64,000 nucleotides of DNA, from contig NZ_MHZG01000002.1 of the NCBI RefSeq assembly GCF_001830325.1, forward strand, positions 1 to 64,000. The letters are read 5' to 3'. The DNA is from Polynucleobacter sp. GWA2_45_21. GTDB taxonomy: Bacteria; Pseudomonadota; Gammaproteobacteria; Burkholderiales; Burkholderiaceae. The notes beneath the pieces were generated by a model. The model did no database searches. It was not told the origin of the DNA and was given only the letters and a program-made list of their open reading frames with translations. Shown here in pieces: positions 40,643-48,433 of the stretch; the first letter of the stretch is position 1; each line of letters begins with the position of its first letter. A program made the position numbers and the translations under genes.

Positions 40643-41170
40643 GTGACCCTTCGTTTGCAGCTGGAACAGATGACCGAAGCTATGCCATTGAGTCAGCATT
40701 CTCATCAAATTGAGGTGCTAAGAACTGAATTTGGGCATACCATCAACATTGTCGACAGTGAAATCCCTGTTGACACTTATACATGTGCGGTGCACTCATT
40801 TGGATTGATTGATGACCCCACTTATGTTGGCGTCGCTAGCCATGGACTTGGCAATACTTTTGCTGGCGCAGATTTTATTTATTTCTTGTTGAGTCAAAAT
40901 CTTATTTTGGAGACTTCACCCGAGTCAGTTGCTGCTAATGATTTTATTTTTTATTTTGATGGCGATAAATTTATGCATGTCGGCAAAATCTTGGGAGGTG
41001 GCCGAATTCTCTCGAAATGGGGGTCTGGTCTTCTTTACGACCACTCAATATGGGAAGTTCCGTCTGGCTATGGTCAGACAATTCGTTGTTTTGAAGGGTT
41101 GGACTCCGATCGGGGTGTTGACTTGTTTATTACGTATGCTGAGTCCAGGGGATTTCAGTTCCATGCATGA
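40643..41170 (+). CDS. NlpC/P60-like (DUF7689-type) protein
   Basis: 175 residues from GTG 40643; later ATGs are possible. The pattern TYTCAVHSFGL (C48), DFIFYFDGDKFMHVGKI (H112) and RILSKWGSGLLYDHSIWEVPSGYG is that of a compact papain-like/NlpC-P60 fold with a Cys-His pair. It may be a peptidase or amidase. It lies 24 bp upstream of the DUF2441-like gene, same strand, so the two likely act together. Family naming is tentative. Confidence 0.6.
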   Translation: MTLRLQLEQMTEAMPLSQHSHQIEVLRTEFGHTINIVDSEIPVDTYTCAVHSFGLIDDPTYVGVASHGLGNTFAGADFIYFLLSQNLILETSPESVAANDFIFYFDGDKFMHVGKILGGGRILSKWGSGLLYDHSIWEVPSGYGQTIRCFEGLDSDRGVDLFITYAESRGFQFHA

Positions 41171-41194
41171 TTGGGCTTTTAAGGGTGGGGAGTG

Positions 41195-41662
41195 ATGCGT
41201 CTATTTCATGGCTCTAGGGTGGCGCTGGAGTTTAAGGAGTACAGGGCCTTAAACCTCACTAGCTACTATCCCGATGTTGTGACAGCGCTTGAAAAAGGCC
41301 GCCCCATTATTAAGCCATCAAGATCACTCTGTCTATTTGCCGCTGATTCTGCCGCATGGGCAACTAGATTTATGTATGGACAGGGAGTAAATTCTTCCTT
41401 GATTTATGAGGTGGAAATGGAAGTTTTTCACCGAGCACCATTTGGAATTGTGCATGAAATAAATTCTCGACTTAAGGTGGAGGGGTCAATTGATAATCTG
41501 GTTGCTGAATATTGGGATCCCAAAGCCAATTGGTCTTTTTACGAGTATTTTGGGCCATCATTTCGAGTAATTTCTCAAGTTCAGGCAGCTGATTCTTTGA
41601 ATGAATTGACAGTCTGTACGCTAAGCTATGGCAGGGATACTGAGCTTTCTAAATCTTTTTAG
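41195..41662 (+). CDS. DUF2441-like / ADP-ribosyltransferase-fold-like protein
   Basis: 155 residues from ATG 41195 (RBS AAGGGTGGGGAG). The features RLFHGSR at the start, SLCLFAADSAAWATRF in the middle, LIYEVEME and AEYWDPKANWSFYEYFGPSFRVI toward the end resemble DUF2441 proteins, which share the layout of small ADP-ribosyltransferases. Catalytic residues cannot be assigned with certainty. Last gene before the island edge, paired with the NlpC/P60-like gene. Confidence 0.55.
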   Translation: MRLFHGSRVALEFKEYRALNLTSYYPDVVTALEKGRPIIKPSRSLCLFAADSAAWATRFMYGQGVNSSLIYEVEMEVFHRAPFGIVHEINSRLKVEGSIDNLVAEYWDPKANWSFYEYFGPSFRVISQVQAADSLNELTVCTLSYGRDTELSKSF

Positions 41663-41672
41663 CCTCACGACA

Positions 41673-41807
41673 ATTCCCTGTTATTCCCTGTTCCAAAATC
41701 GTGGATTTGGTCAGATGGCTATATATTTAGGGGGTTGGCCGTCTATTTTTGGAAAAATGAGGCCCATTTTTACCAAAATACCCTGTTAATTTCCCTGTTA
41801 GCAGGGT
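41673..41807. repeat. CCCTGTT repeat cluster
   Basis: Four direct copies of a CCCTGTT-centred 10-mer in two tandem pairs about 108 bp apart, plus one inverted copy. This resembles arm-type binding sites next to tyrosine-integrase attachment sites, although the only recombinase in the island is a serine enzyme. Confidence 0.5.
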
Positions 41808-41844
41808 GTGATGCAGAGACAATGTGAGCGGTGACTGCACCCAC

Positions 41845-41910
41845 CGCCAAGTCAATAGGTATTAGCTGGGTTTGTAGAGATGCAACACCCTTATTACCAA
41901 GGCTATCCCA
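41845..41910 (+). repeat. Degenerate 66-bp repeat, copy A
   Basis: Aligns without gaps to 47941-48006: the first 12 bases are identical, the next 14 diverge, and 33 of the last 40 match. Read in one frame both copies give a similar peptide (FVEMQHPYYQGYPT here, FVVMQQPCYQSHPT in copy B), so they may be remnants of a small protein gene. Confidence 0.55.
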
Positions 41911-42060
41911 CAAGGCAGCCACAGCATCTATGTCAGATTAGGGTTTGATCTTACATGGCTTACAGTCTAAATTCCCGATATCAATGCGCTAAGTAATTTT
42001 GCAAAACGAGGCTTTAATTTGTTGATAGTGATTAAATTCCAGAAAGTAATTCACCAATAA

Positions 42061-42735
42061 TTATGAAAACATCGGCATCATAATTGCTGATAGAGCGAAC
42101 TGCCAGATCGATACTGGTTTCTTAATTGCCACCACCCCAATTAGTGCTGATTTTCCAGAATGTGCTTTCCCCTCGCTTAATTCGGCTTCATAGCTTTTTA
42201 AGACTTCAATTTTTGTATTCTTAAGCAAACTCTTTATAACTCGTTCTGTGTACAAATTTTCAATCTGACTTGGTCCACCAGTTTTATATTCCAATTGCTT
42301 GGGTGTGTAACCCTGCAGGATTAAGACACCGCCCGGCTTTAATGCTAGCAGCATATCTTTAAATAATCGTGAGCGTTCTTTGGGGTTTGAGAATTGAATG
42401 AATATCGCAATGATTGCATCGTAATCGCCCGCCTCCCAATTAATTGACTCACAATCAGACACAACGTAATTGACCTCTACATTTTTACTGCTCGCAAACT
42501 TTTTTGCTTTCTCAATTGCAATATCAGAAAAGTCAAACGCATCAACTTGGTGATTCTGTTGGGCTAGCCAAGTAGAGTTTCTACCTTCGCCATCTGCAAT
42601 ACACAAAATGCGGGCATTTTCTTTGAGGTACTTTGGGGCCATCTCTTGTAAAAATGTGTTTGCTTCAGTTCCGAATAGAAAGTCTTCGCTATTAAAGCGG
42701 TTATCCCACATTTTTTTAGCTTCTAAATGCTTCAT
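42061..42735 (-). CDS. Class I SAM-dependent methyltransferase (TehB-like)
   Basis: 224 residues from ATG 42735, chosen because GAAGGAAATCAG sits directly in front. AdoMet fold: motif I ARILCIADGEGRNS, then VDAFDFSDIAIEKAKKF and DYDAIIAIFIQF, and GGVLILQGYTPKQLEYKTGGP. Relatives act in tellurite/thiol or small-molecule methylation. It is last in a run with the RND permease, DUF2892 and TolC genes, 37 bp behind tolC. Confidence 0.85.
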   Translation of the reverse strand: MKHLEAKKMWDNRFNSEDFLFGTEANTFLQEMAPKYLKENARILCIADGEGRNSTWLAQQNHQVDAFDFSDIAIEKAKKFASSKNVEVNYVVSDCESINWEAGDYDAIIAIFIQFSNPKERSRLFKDMLLALKPGGVLILQGYTPKQLEYKTGGPSQIENLYTERVIKSLLKNTKIEVLKSYEAELSEGKAHSGKSALIGVVAIKKPVSIWQFALSAIMMPMFS

Positions 42736-42772
42736 CTGATTTCCTTCAGTCTTCTGAGTTTGTTTTTTTGGA

Positions 42773-44155
42773 TCAATTAAGGTGTGCATTTACCATTGCA
42801 AGATCCCGCTCTGAGATTTCACCCGTAAGCGCAGCTAGGCGTAATCGGTTAAGCAGGTAGCTCACCTTTTCCATATAAAGCGCATAGTCATTGGCAATGA
42901 GGTCACTTTCAGCTCCCAAAAGTTCCATCGTTGTGCGAGAGCCATTGGCATACCCTGCCCGAGTAGAACTTAACCTTGCTTCGCCAGTCTTTTGGGCGCT
43001 TGATAATGCTGTCAGCTTATCCTTTGCACTATTGAGTGAATACCAAACTGATCTTAAGGTTCTCTCTAGATTCTGCTCAGACTTGTTGTACTCGGCTTTA
43101 GTTTTTTCAACCAAGAGCAATGACTCCTCTTGCTTAGCCGTGCGGTAGCCGCCGGTATATAAAGGGATTGAAAGCTGTAATCCAACGAGATAATTATTGG
43201 TTGCTGTATTACTAGCGGGGCCAAAATTGCCAGACCCACTTAAACTATCTTTAGAGGACTGTGCAACCGCATCCAACTTAGGTGAGGCTGCTGCACCATA
43301 CTTTTCAGCCTCTTCTTTCGCAGCTTTTTCTTGCGTTGAAAGCATTTGCAGTTGGATATTCTGGGACTTAAGCTTTCCTACATGAGTTTCGAGGTTTGGA
43401 AGTGATAGTTTCGCAACATTTAAGTTGATTTTTGATTTCTCAATATTGACTACGCCCCCGAATAAGTCCTGTAAGGCAAGTTTTTTAACTGCAAGATTAT
43501 TGCTGGCATCTAGAGCACGTACTTTTACGGTATCCAACCTCTCATTAGCTTCTTGCATATCAGTTTGGCTGGCATCGCCAAGCCTAAAGCGCTTCTCAAT
43601 TTGTTGGCGAGTATTGTTAATTGCTGCTTCTTGTTTTTTGACCAATCTCACAGCCTCTTCGGCACTAAGAACATCGAAATAGCGCTCAGCAACCAATAAA
43701 ATCAGATTTTGGTTGGCTACTTGAGCTCCAAGATTAGAGGCATCGGCTGAGAGATTAAGCTGTCGGCTTTGGGCGAGGCGCTCGCGGTTATAAATTGATT
43801 GGGTAGCGCCGACGGTATATCGGTTAACGAAACCATTATTGACTGAGGTATTGAAATTAGCCCCATTAAAAGTGCCCATGCCTGGTGCATAGAATTGCGC
43901 GCCAGTAGTTGAGGTGTTGTAGCTCATGCTGCCAGTGAGGGCGGTTAAGTTGACGCTTGGAAGCCATAAGGAAGCTCCCTGATCGCGTCTCTTCTCTCCA
44001 GCCATCTGCTCATAGCGACTGGCAATGAATTCTGGGTCTCTATTTTGGGCTTCATGCCATACCTCCATTAAGCTTGTTGCCATAGCTGGATTGGACGAAA
44101 TGGCTAGCAACGCCATCGCAGCTGCTGCAAATGGTTTTATATTGAGAAGTTTCAT
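42773..44155 (-). CDS. TolC-type outer membrane efflux protein
   Basis: 460 residues with an N-terminal signal peptide (to about ATS at residue 28) and duplicated OEP helical/beta units. Helices such as NLILLVAERYFDVLSAEEAVRLVKKQEAAINNTRQQIEKRF are typical of the periplasmic tunnel. It forms the outer membrane channel for the RND pump encoded upstream. The operon order is RND-DUF2892-TolC. Confidence 0.93.
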   Translation of the reverse strand: MKLLNIKPFAAAAMALLAISSNPAMATSLMEVWHEAQNRDPEFIASRYEQMAGEKRRDQGASLWLPSVNLTALTGSMSYNTSTTGAQFYAPGMGTFNGANFNTSVNNGFVNRYTVGATQSIYNRERLAQSRQLNLSADASNLGAQVANQNLILLVAERYFDVLSAEEAVRLVKKQEAAINNTRQQIEKRFRLGDASQTDMQEANERLDTVKVRALDASNNLAVKKLALQDLFGGVVNIEKSKINLNVAKLSLPNLETHVGKLKSQNIQLQMLSTQEKAAKEEAEKYGAAASPKLDAVAQSSKDSLSGSGNFGPASNTATNNYLVGLQLSIPLYTGGYRTAKQEESLLLVEKTKAEYNKSEQNLERTLRSVWYSLNSAKDKLTALSSAQKTGEARLSSTRAGYANGSRTTMELLGAESDLIANDYALYMEKVSYLLNRLRLAALTGEISERDLAMVNAHLN

Positions 44156-44170
44156 TGGTAACCTTTGAGT

Positions 44171-44380
44171 TTATGCGCCAGCTTTAGCGCCCAACTTGCG
44201 AACAATTGTTTCCATAAGGCACCAGCGAGTTAAACCACTTTGAAAAATATTGGCGCCAACAAAAGCGGTAAAGGCTAAGAACCATTCATTTACAAACCAT
44301 GGACTTCCAGGAGCGCCAAGCGCTACTGAGATGAAAATAAAAATGCCTGCAATGATGCGAACAATTTGCCAAGAAGTCAT
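44171..44380 (-). CDS. DUF2892 small membrane protein
   Basis: 69 residues with two hydrophobic segments and the DUF2892 pattern VRIIAGIFIFISVALG ... NIFQSGLTRWCLMETIVRKLG. DUF2892 (YgaP-like inner-membrane part) proteins accompany sulfide/rhodanese and efflux genes. Located 19 bp after the RND gene and 15 bp before tolC, so cotranscribed. Function unknown. Confidence 0.85.
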   Translation of the reverse strand: MTSWQIVRIIAGIFIFISVALGAPGSPWFVNEWFLAFTAFVGANIFQSGLTRWCLMETIVRKLGAKAGA

Positions 44381-44399
44381 GATGAATTCCTTAAATTAA

Positions 44400-47300
44400 T
44401 TAATGGGTTGATTGGAGAATTTTGTCTACTCGATGTGCATAAGCTGAGTAATAGAGTAGGGGAATCACTACTAAGGTGAGTACAGTGGATACCAGGATTC
44501 CAAAAATTAATGAGATTGCAAGGCCATTAAAAATCGGATCATCCAATATAAAGAATGCCCCCAGCATTGCCGCTAACCCCGTAAGTGCAATAGGTTGGGC
44601 TCGCGTGATGGCAGCATCCACCACGGCATCCTTAAAAGCAATTCCTTGGCGAACCTGGAGGTTAATAAAGTCAACTAGCAGTATTGAGTTACGCACAATG
44701 ATGCCAGCCAGTGCAATCATGCCAATCATGGATGTTGCTGTAAATTGCGCGCCGAGCAGAGCATGCCCAGGCATTACCCCAATAATCGTGAGGGGAATCG
44801 GCGCCATGATCACGAGTGGTGTGAGATAGGAGCCAAAGTGCGCTACAACTAGTAGATAAATGAGTATTAAGCCAACCGCATAAGCGGCGCCCATATCACG
44901 GAAGGTCTCATAAGTAACTTGCCATTCACCATCCCACTTGATGGCATAGCTTTGGTAGGGGTCACTTGGAGCAGTGGTAAAGAATTCTTCCACTTCTTTG
45001 CCGTTTGGATCTTTAATTTCCTTGGTCAGTGATCTAGCCTTAAATAAGCCATACAACGGACTATCCACTTTTCCAGCAGTGTCTCCAATAACATAGCTTA
45101 CCGGCAAAAGATCCTTGCGATAGATGATTTGCTCTCGGTCTGCGTCTACGATAGATACTAATTGGCTAAGAGGCACTGCGTCCCGCTGTGAGTTTCTGAC
45201 AGTCAATTTCAGCAACTCTTTTAATGAGTCCTGTTTATTTTCTGGGAGTCTGATTTCAGTAGGTGCAGGATATTTTGATTCGTCATGTACATAAGCAACG
45301 TTTTCTCCAGCAAGTCCAGCCCTTAAGGTTGTCACAATTGCTTGTTGAGAAACGCCCATTAAGCTTGCCTTGCGACGATCAACTAACAGGAACTGCTTTG
45401 GTGATTTTGCGATGCTGCTGTCATCAATGTCGACAACTCCATCGGTTCTCTCAAGAGCTGATCTTACTGATTTACTCACACTCAGTCTGCCCTCTGGGGT
45501 AGGGCCGTAGATCTCAGCAACGATTGGTGAAAGAACTGGGGGGCCTGGAGGTACCTCTACCACCTTGACATTGGCGTTATATTTTTTTGCAATCTCTTGC
45601 AATGCAGGGCGAATACGGCTTGCAATAAGATGACTTTGATCTGAGCGATGGTGCTTATCTACGAGGTTAACTTGAATATCGCCTAATGCTGGACTTTGTC
45701 TAAAGTAGTACTGGCGTACCAAGCCATTAAAGTTTATCGGGGCGGAAGTGCCTGCATAAATCTGGTAGCTACTTACTTCAGGAGATTTAGATAAGGCTAC
45801 ACCCATTTCCCTCAAAACCTCTGAGGTCTTTTCCACCCTAGTGCCTGGGGGCATATCCAAGATCACTTGAAATTCTGATTTGTTATCAAATGGCAACATC
45901 TTTAATACTACTAAGCCTGTCATTGGTAGTGAGAGTGAAATCAAGATTGCTCCGATCACACCACCTGCGAGTAGCTTCCTATTTCTTTTTCCAGATTGAT
46001 CGCTGAGCAGGGGATCAAATATTTTCTTAAACTTTGGGCTGATCCACAGAGCGAGATTAAAGTGTGCCTTTTGAGTGCCTGAATGTTGAGCAAGCCAAAT
46101 TCTTGCCATCCAAGGTGTCACCATGAAGGCAATGGCAAGTGATAGCAGCATGCCCATGCTGGAGTTAATAGGAATAGGGCTCATGTAGGGACCCATCAGA
46201 CCGGTAATAAAGGCCATGGGCAGGAGTGCAGCAATCACGGTAAGTGTTGCCAAAATGGTGGGCCCACCAACTTCATCTACTGCGCCAGGAATAATTTCTT
46301 TTAGGCTTTTATTGGGGAATAGTAGTTGATGCCGATGAATATTTTCAACCACCACAATGGCATCATCCACCAAAATTCCAATTGAAAATATCAAGGCAAA
46401 TAGGGAGACTCTGTTGATAGTAAATCCCCAAGCCCAGGAGGCGAATAATGTGGCGGCCAAGGTAAGCACAACCGCCGATCCAACAATCATCGCCTCTCTT
46501 CGACCTAATGCAAAGAAAATCAGAGCTACTACTGACAATGTCGCAAAGATGAGTTTCTGGATGAGTTTGCTAGCTTTTTCATTAGCAGTTTCACCATAAT
46601 TACGCGAGACTGCTATCTCAATATCTTTGGGTATTAGGGTGGACCTTAGGGATTGCAATTGGCTGAGCACTTGATTGGAAACATCGACGGCATTCTCACC
46701 GGGTTTCTTAGTGACTGAAATCGTGACTGCTGGATGATCTTCAGTGCCTTTATCAGCCACGTCCGTATGCCAAACTAAGCGTCGATTTTGTATCGGCCCC
46801 TCAACAACTGCAGCCACATCCTTGACGTAAACGGGGTTGCCTTGGCGAACCCCTAAGGCAATATTCTCCACATCTTTTAGGTTTCTTAGAAAGGGGCCAG
46901 TTTCAATGGCAACAGCTCCTTGTTCCGTGAGAAGATCGCCGACTGGCATGCCTAGATTTGCAGTTTCTAGCGCCATTCTGAGTTCTGGAATGGTGACACC
47001 CTTGAGAGCCATTATCTCAGGGCTGACCTCAATGCGGATTGCCCGCTTTGGGCCTCCAATGGTGGTGATTTCTCGCGTCCCCTTTACTCGCTTCAAATCA
47101 ATTTCAATTTGATTGGCTACTTTTTCCAACTCATAGGATGTGATTGAAGGATTTTTTGAAAATAGCGTCAGTGACAGTATTGGAACGTCGTCAATTCCCT
47201 TGGGCTTAATGATGGCGGGCATGACCCCGAGATTTTTAGGCAACCAATCTGAATTGGCTGCTACGGTATCGTGTAGCCTTACCAGGGCTTCTGTTCTCGG

Positions 47301-47618
47301 GACACCAACCTTGAATTGAACAGTGATTACTGAAAGACCTGTTTGAGACATCGACATAACATGTTCGATGCCGGCAATCTGCGAGAGTACTTGCTCGGCT
47401 GGAATCGAGATCATCTCCTCTACGTTTTTAGCGCTTGCACCGGGAAAGGGGATGATGACATTAGCCATCGTCACATTAATTTGAGGCTCCTCTTCACGCG
47501 GAGTCACGATGATGGCAAATAAACCTAAAAGCAAAGCAAGAATAGCTAACAAGGGTGTAATTTGCGCCACTTGAAAGAAGGCCGCTATTCGACCTGAAAT
47601 CCCTAGTTTTTTATCCAT
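44400..47618 (-). CDS. RND-family efflux permease
   Basis: 1072 residues, inner-membrane proton-driven exporter of the AcrB/CzcA superfamily. It has twelve predicted spans in two halves, large periplasmic loops after TM1 and TM7, and conserved VDDAIVVVENIHRH and GIIVRNSILLVDFINL around TM4 and TM10. Substrate unknown. No membrane fusion (adaptor) protein gene lies in the operon, which is unusual for an RND system. The promoter region has a perfect palindrome at 47641-47671. Confidence 0.93.
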   Translation of the reverse strand: MDKKLGISGRIAAFFQVAQITPLLAILALLLGLFAIIVTPREEEPQINVTMANVIIPFPGASAKNVEEMISIPAEQVLSQIAGIEHVMSMSQTGLSVITVQFKVGVPRTEALVRLHDTVAANSDWLPKNLGVMPAIIKPKGIDDVPILSLTLFSKNPSITSYELEKVANQIEIDLKRVKGTREITTIGGPKRAIRIEVSPEIMALKGVTIPELRMALETANLGMPVGDLLTEQGAVAIETGPFLRNLKDVENIALGVRQGNPVYVKDVAAVVEGPIQNRRLVWHTDVADKGTEDHPAVTISVTKKPGENAVDVSNQVLSQLQSLRSTLIPKDIEIAVSRNYGETANEKASKLIQKLIFATLSVVALIFFALGRREAMIVGSAVVLTLAATLFASWAWGFTINRVSLFALIFSIGILVDDAIVVVENIHRHQLLFPNKSLKEIIPGAVDEVGGPTILATLTVIAALLPMAFITGLMGPYMSPIPINSSMGMLLSLAIAFMVTPWMARIWLAQHSGTQKAHFNLALWISPKFKKIFDPLLSDQSGKRNRKLLAGGVIGAILISLSLPMTGLVVLKMLPFDNKSEFQVILDMPPGTRVEKTSEVLREMGVALSKSPEVSSYQIYAGTSAPINFNGLVRQYYFRQSPALGDIQVNLVDKHHRSDQSHLIASRIRPALQEIAKKYNANVKVVEVPPGPPVLSPIVAEIYGPTPEGRLSVSKSVRSALERTDGVVDIDDSSIAKSPKQFLLVDRRKASLMGVSQQAIVTTLRAGLAGENVAYVHDESKYPAPTEIRLPENKQDSLKELLKLTVRNSQRDAVPLSQLVSIVDADREQIIYRKDLLPVSYVIGDTAGKVDSPLYGLFKARSLTKEIKDPNGKEVEEFFTTAPSDPYQSYAIKWDGEWQVTYETFRDMGAAYAVGLILIYLLVVAHFGSYLTPLVIMAPIPLTIIGVMPGHALLGAQFTATSMIGMIALAGIIVRNSILLVDFINLQVRQGIAFKDAVVDAAITRAQPIALTGLAAMLGAFFILDDPIFNGLAISLIFGILVSTVLTLVVIPLLYYSAYAHRVDKILQSTH

Positions 47619-47640
47619 GACTCCGCACTCGTTTATTTAA

Positions 47641-47671
47641 TTTACTTTATTATATAATATAATAAAGTAAA
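47641..47671. promoter_or_regulatory. Perfect palindrome in the efflux-operon promoter
   Basis: TTTACTTTATTATA (47641-47654), spacer TAA, TATAATAAAGTAAA (47658-47671), located 23 bp upstream of the RND start. A 14+14 bp perfect dyad is a likely repressor site. No repressor gene is adjacent. AT-rich dyads of this kind are used by ArsR/BigR-type sensors, which is an inference here. Confidence 0.65.
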
Positions 47672-47940
47672 GTGAAGATGTGTCTAATTTGGATCTAAAA
47701 AATCAATGAAAACTCTTCTCCAATTATTTTCATGGGCTCTAAAAATGCCTGAAATAAGGGGCTGTTAATTCCCAGAAGACCTCCTCTATGATGAGACTGT
47801 AATTTATGGTTCGAGCCATTGGGTGACGGCGAATAAAAAATTGGCATCGCACTATTTGAGGCTGTTCTGGTTGGTGATATCTATATGTTTAACCCCAAAA
47901 GGGTTGGCAGGCTTGTTGATCCTTGCTTCTGCCACCTCTA

Positions 47941-48006
47941 CGCCAAGTCAATGTGTGCCAAAAAGCTTTGTAGTAATGCAACAGCCTTGTTACCAAAGCC
48001 ATCCAA
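47941..48006 (+). repeat. Degenerate 66-bp repeat, copy B
   Basis: Counterpart of 41845-41910. The two copies bracket the efflux cluster 42.0-47.6 kb in direct orientation. Its 3' end forms the left arm of the terminator at 47996-48020. Confidence 0.55.
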
Positions 48007-48020
48007 CGGGATGGCTTTTT
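47996..48020 (+). terminator. Rho-independent terminator
   Basis: Stem AAGCCATCC / GGATGGCTT with loop AACG, followed by a T-run to 48020. Rightward orientation fits the end of a former gene in the repeat copy B region. Confidence 0.75.
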
Positions 48021-48129
48021 CTTAACTATCCATTTCCCAGCAGACTAAACATGGGGGTTGATTTGCGCTCGCCCCTCAGTCAAATTAGCAATGGAGTTTA
48101 GTTCCACCTGGCCTAATTTAATTCCCAAC

Positions 48130-48318
48130 CTAGGCATAAATGGCTTCAAGCCCTTCTACCGCCTCTAAGGATTGCTGAATCAGTTCCTGAGGTATATCCC
48201 GGCACTTTATAAGTGCATTTAATGCAATGATTGCTTGTTTTGCAGCCATTCCACATCCTGTTTGCTGGTAATTCAGCACCATTGCAAGGGCGCCAAAGGT
48301 CAGTTGATTCGAATTCAT
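48130..48318 (-). CDS. Small Fur-controlled hypothetical protein
   Basis: 62 residues from ATG 48318, preferred over ATG 48330 because GGAG lies six bases ahead. Two conserved-looking cysteines (TGCGMAAKQ and IKCRDIP) in a helical protein. No family recognised. It is divergent from the FbpA-like gene, and the shared promoter region carries a Fur box, so it is probably iron-repressed. Confidence 0.65.
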   Translation of the reverse strand: MNSNQLTFGALAMVLNYQQTGCGMAAKQAIIALNALIKCRDIPQELIQQSLEAVEGLEAIYA

Positions 48319-48355
48319 GGGGTTCTCCATCTTTAGTTGAGAATGATTATTAAAT

Positions 48356-48374
48356 AATAATGATTCTCATTATG
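48356..48374. promoter_or_regulatory. Fur box
   Basis: AATAATGATTCTCATTATG matches 16 of 19 positions of the Fur consensus GATAATGATTATCATTATC. It sits in the divergent region between the small hypothetical gene and the fbpA-like iron operon. A further overlapping half-site (GAATGATTATTA) lies just to the left. Confidence 0.85.
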
Positions 48375-48433
48375 ATGTAGAATTCATAAAAATCAACATA
48401 AATATTGATGCGAATCAAATTAGGGGCTGGTGT

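Larger units (their letters stand above)
14980..42050. mobile_element. Accessory island: serine-recombinase element with defence cargo
   Basis: The block between the tRNA-Ser terminator and the efflux/methyltransferase region has a site-specific recombinase at its left end and phage-type packaging and replication genes. It also has four DNA methyltransferases, a full type I R-M system, several nuclease-like and HEPN-like genes, and more AT-rich coding stretches than the flanks. The ends are approximate: I could not find a convincing direct repeat of the tRNA 3' end on the right. The element may be composite, since CCCTGTT repeats typical of another integration mechanism occur near 41.7 kb. 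No capsid, portal, tail or lysis genes are present. Confidence 0.75.
41663..42060. other. Right island edge with CCCTGTT repeats
   Basis: 398 bp without a gene. It holds two tandem pairs of a 10-bp repeat (ATTCCCTGTT at 41673 and 41683; ACCCTGTTA at 41780 and TTCCCTGTTA at 41791, then inverted GCAGGGT) and a 66-bp sequence at 41845-41910 related to 47941-48006. Interpreted as integration-associated or degenerate sequence. Confidence 0.5.
47619..48129. other. Intergenic stretch with operator, decayed frame and terminator
   Basis: 511 bp. It contains the palindrome at 47641, a 92-codon open frame (47823-48101) that I do not call as a gene because it has no good start signal and looks like a remnant, the repeat copy B (47941-48006), and a terminator at 47996. 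Confidence 0.5.

Noticed and set aside
45263..45502. Plus-strand frame inside the RND permease gene
   Set aside because: Antisense shadow with no recognisable domain.
47823..48101. 92-codon open frame between the efflux operon and the small Fur-controlled gene
   Set aside because: No clear RBS and no recognisable domain, and its end overlaps a rho-independent terminator. Better explained as a remnant containing repeat copy B.
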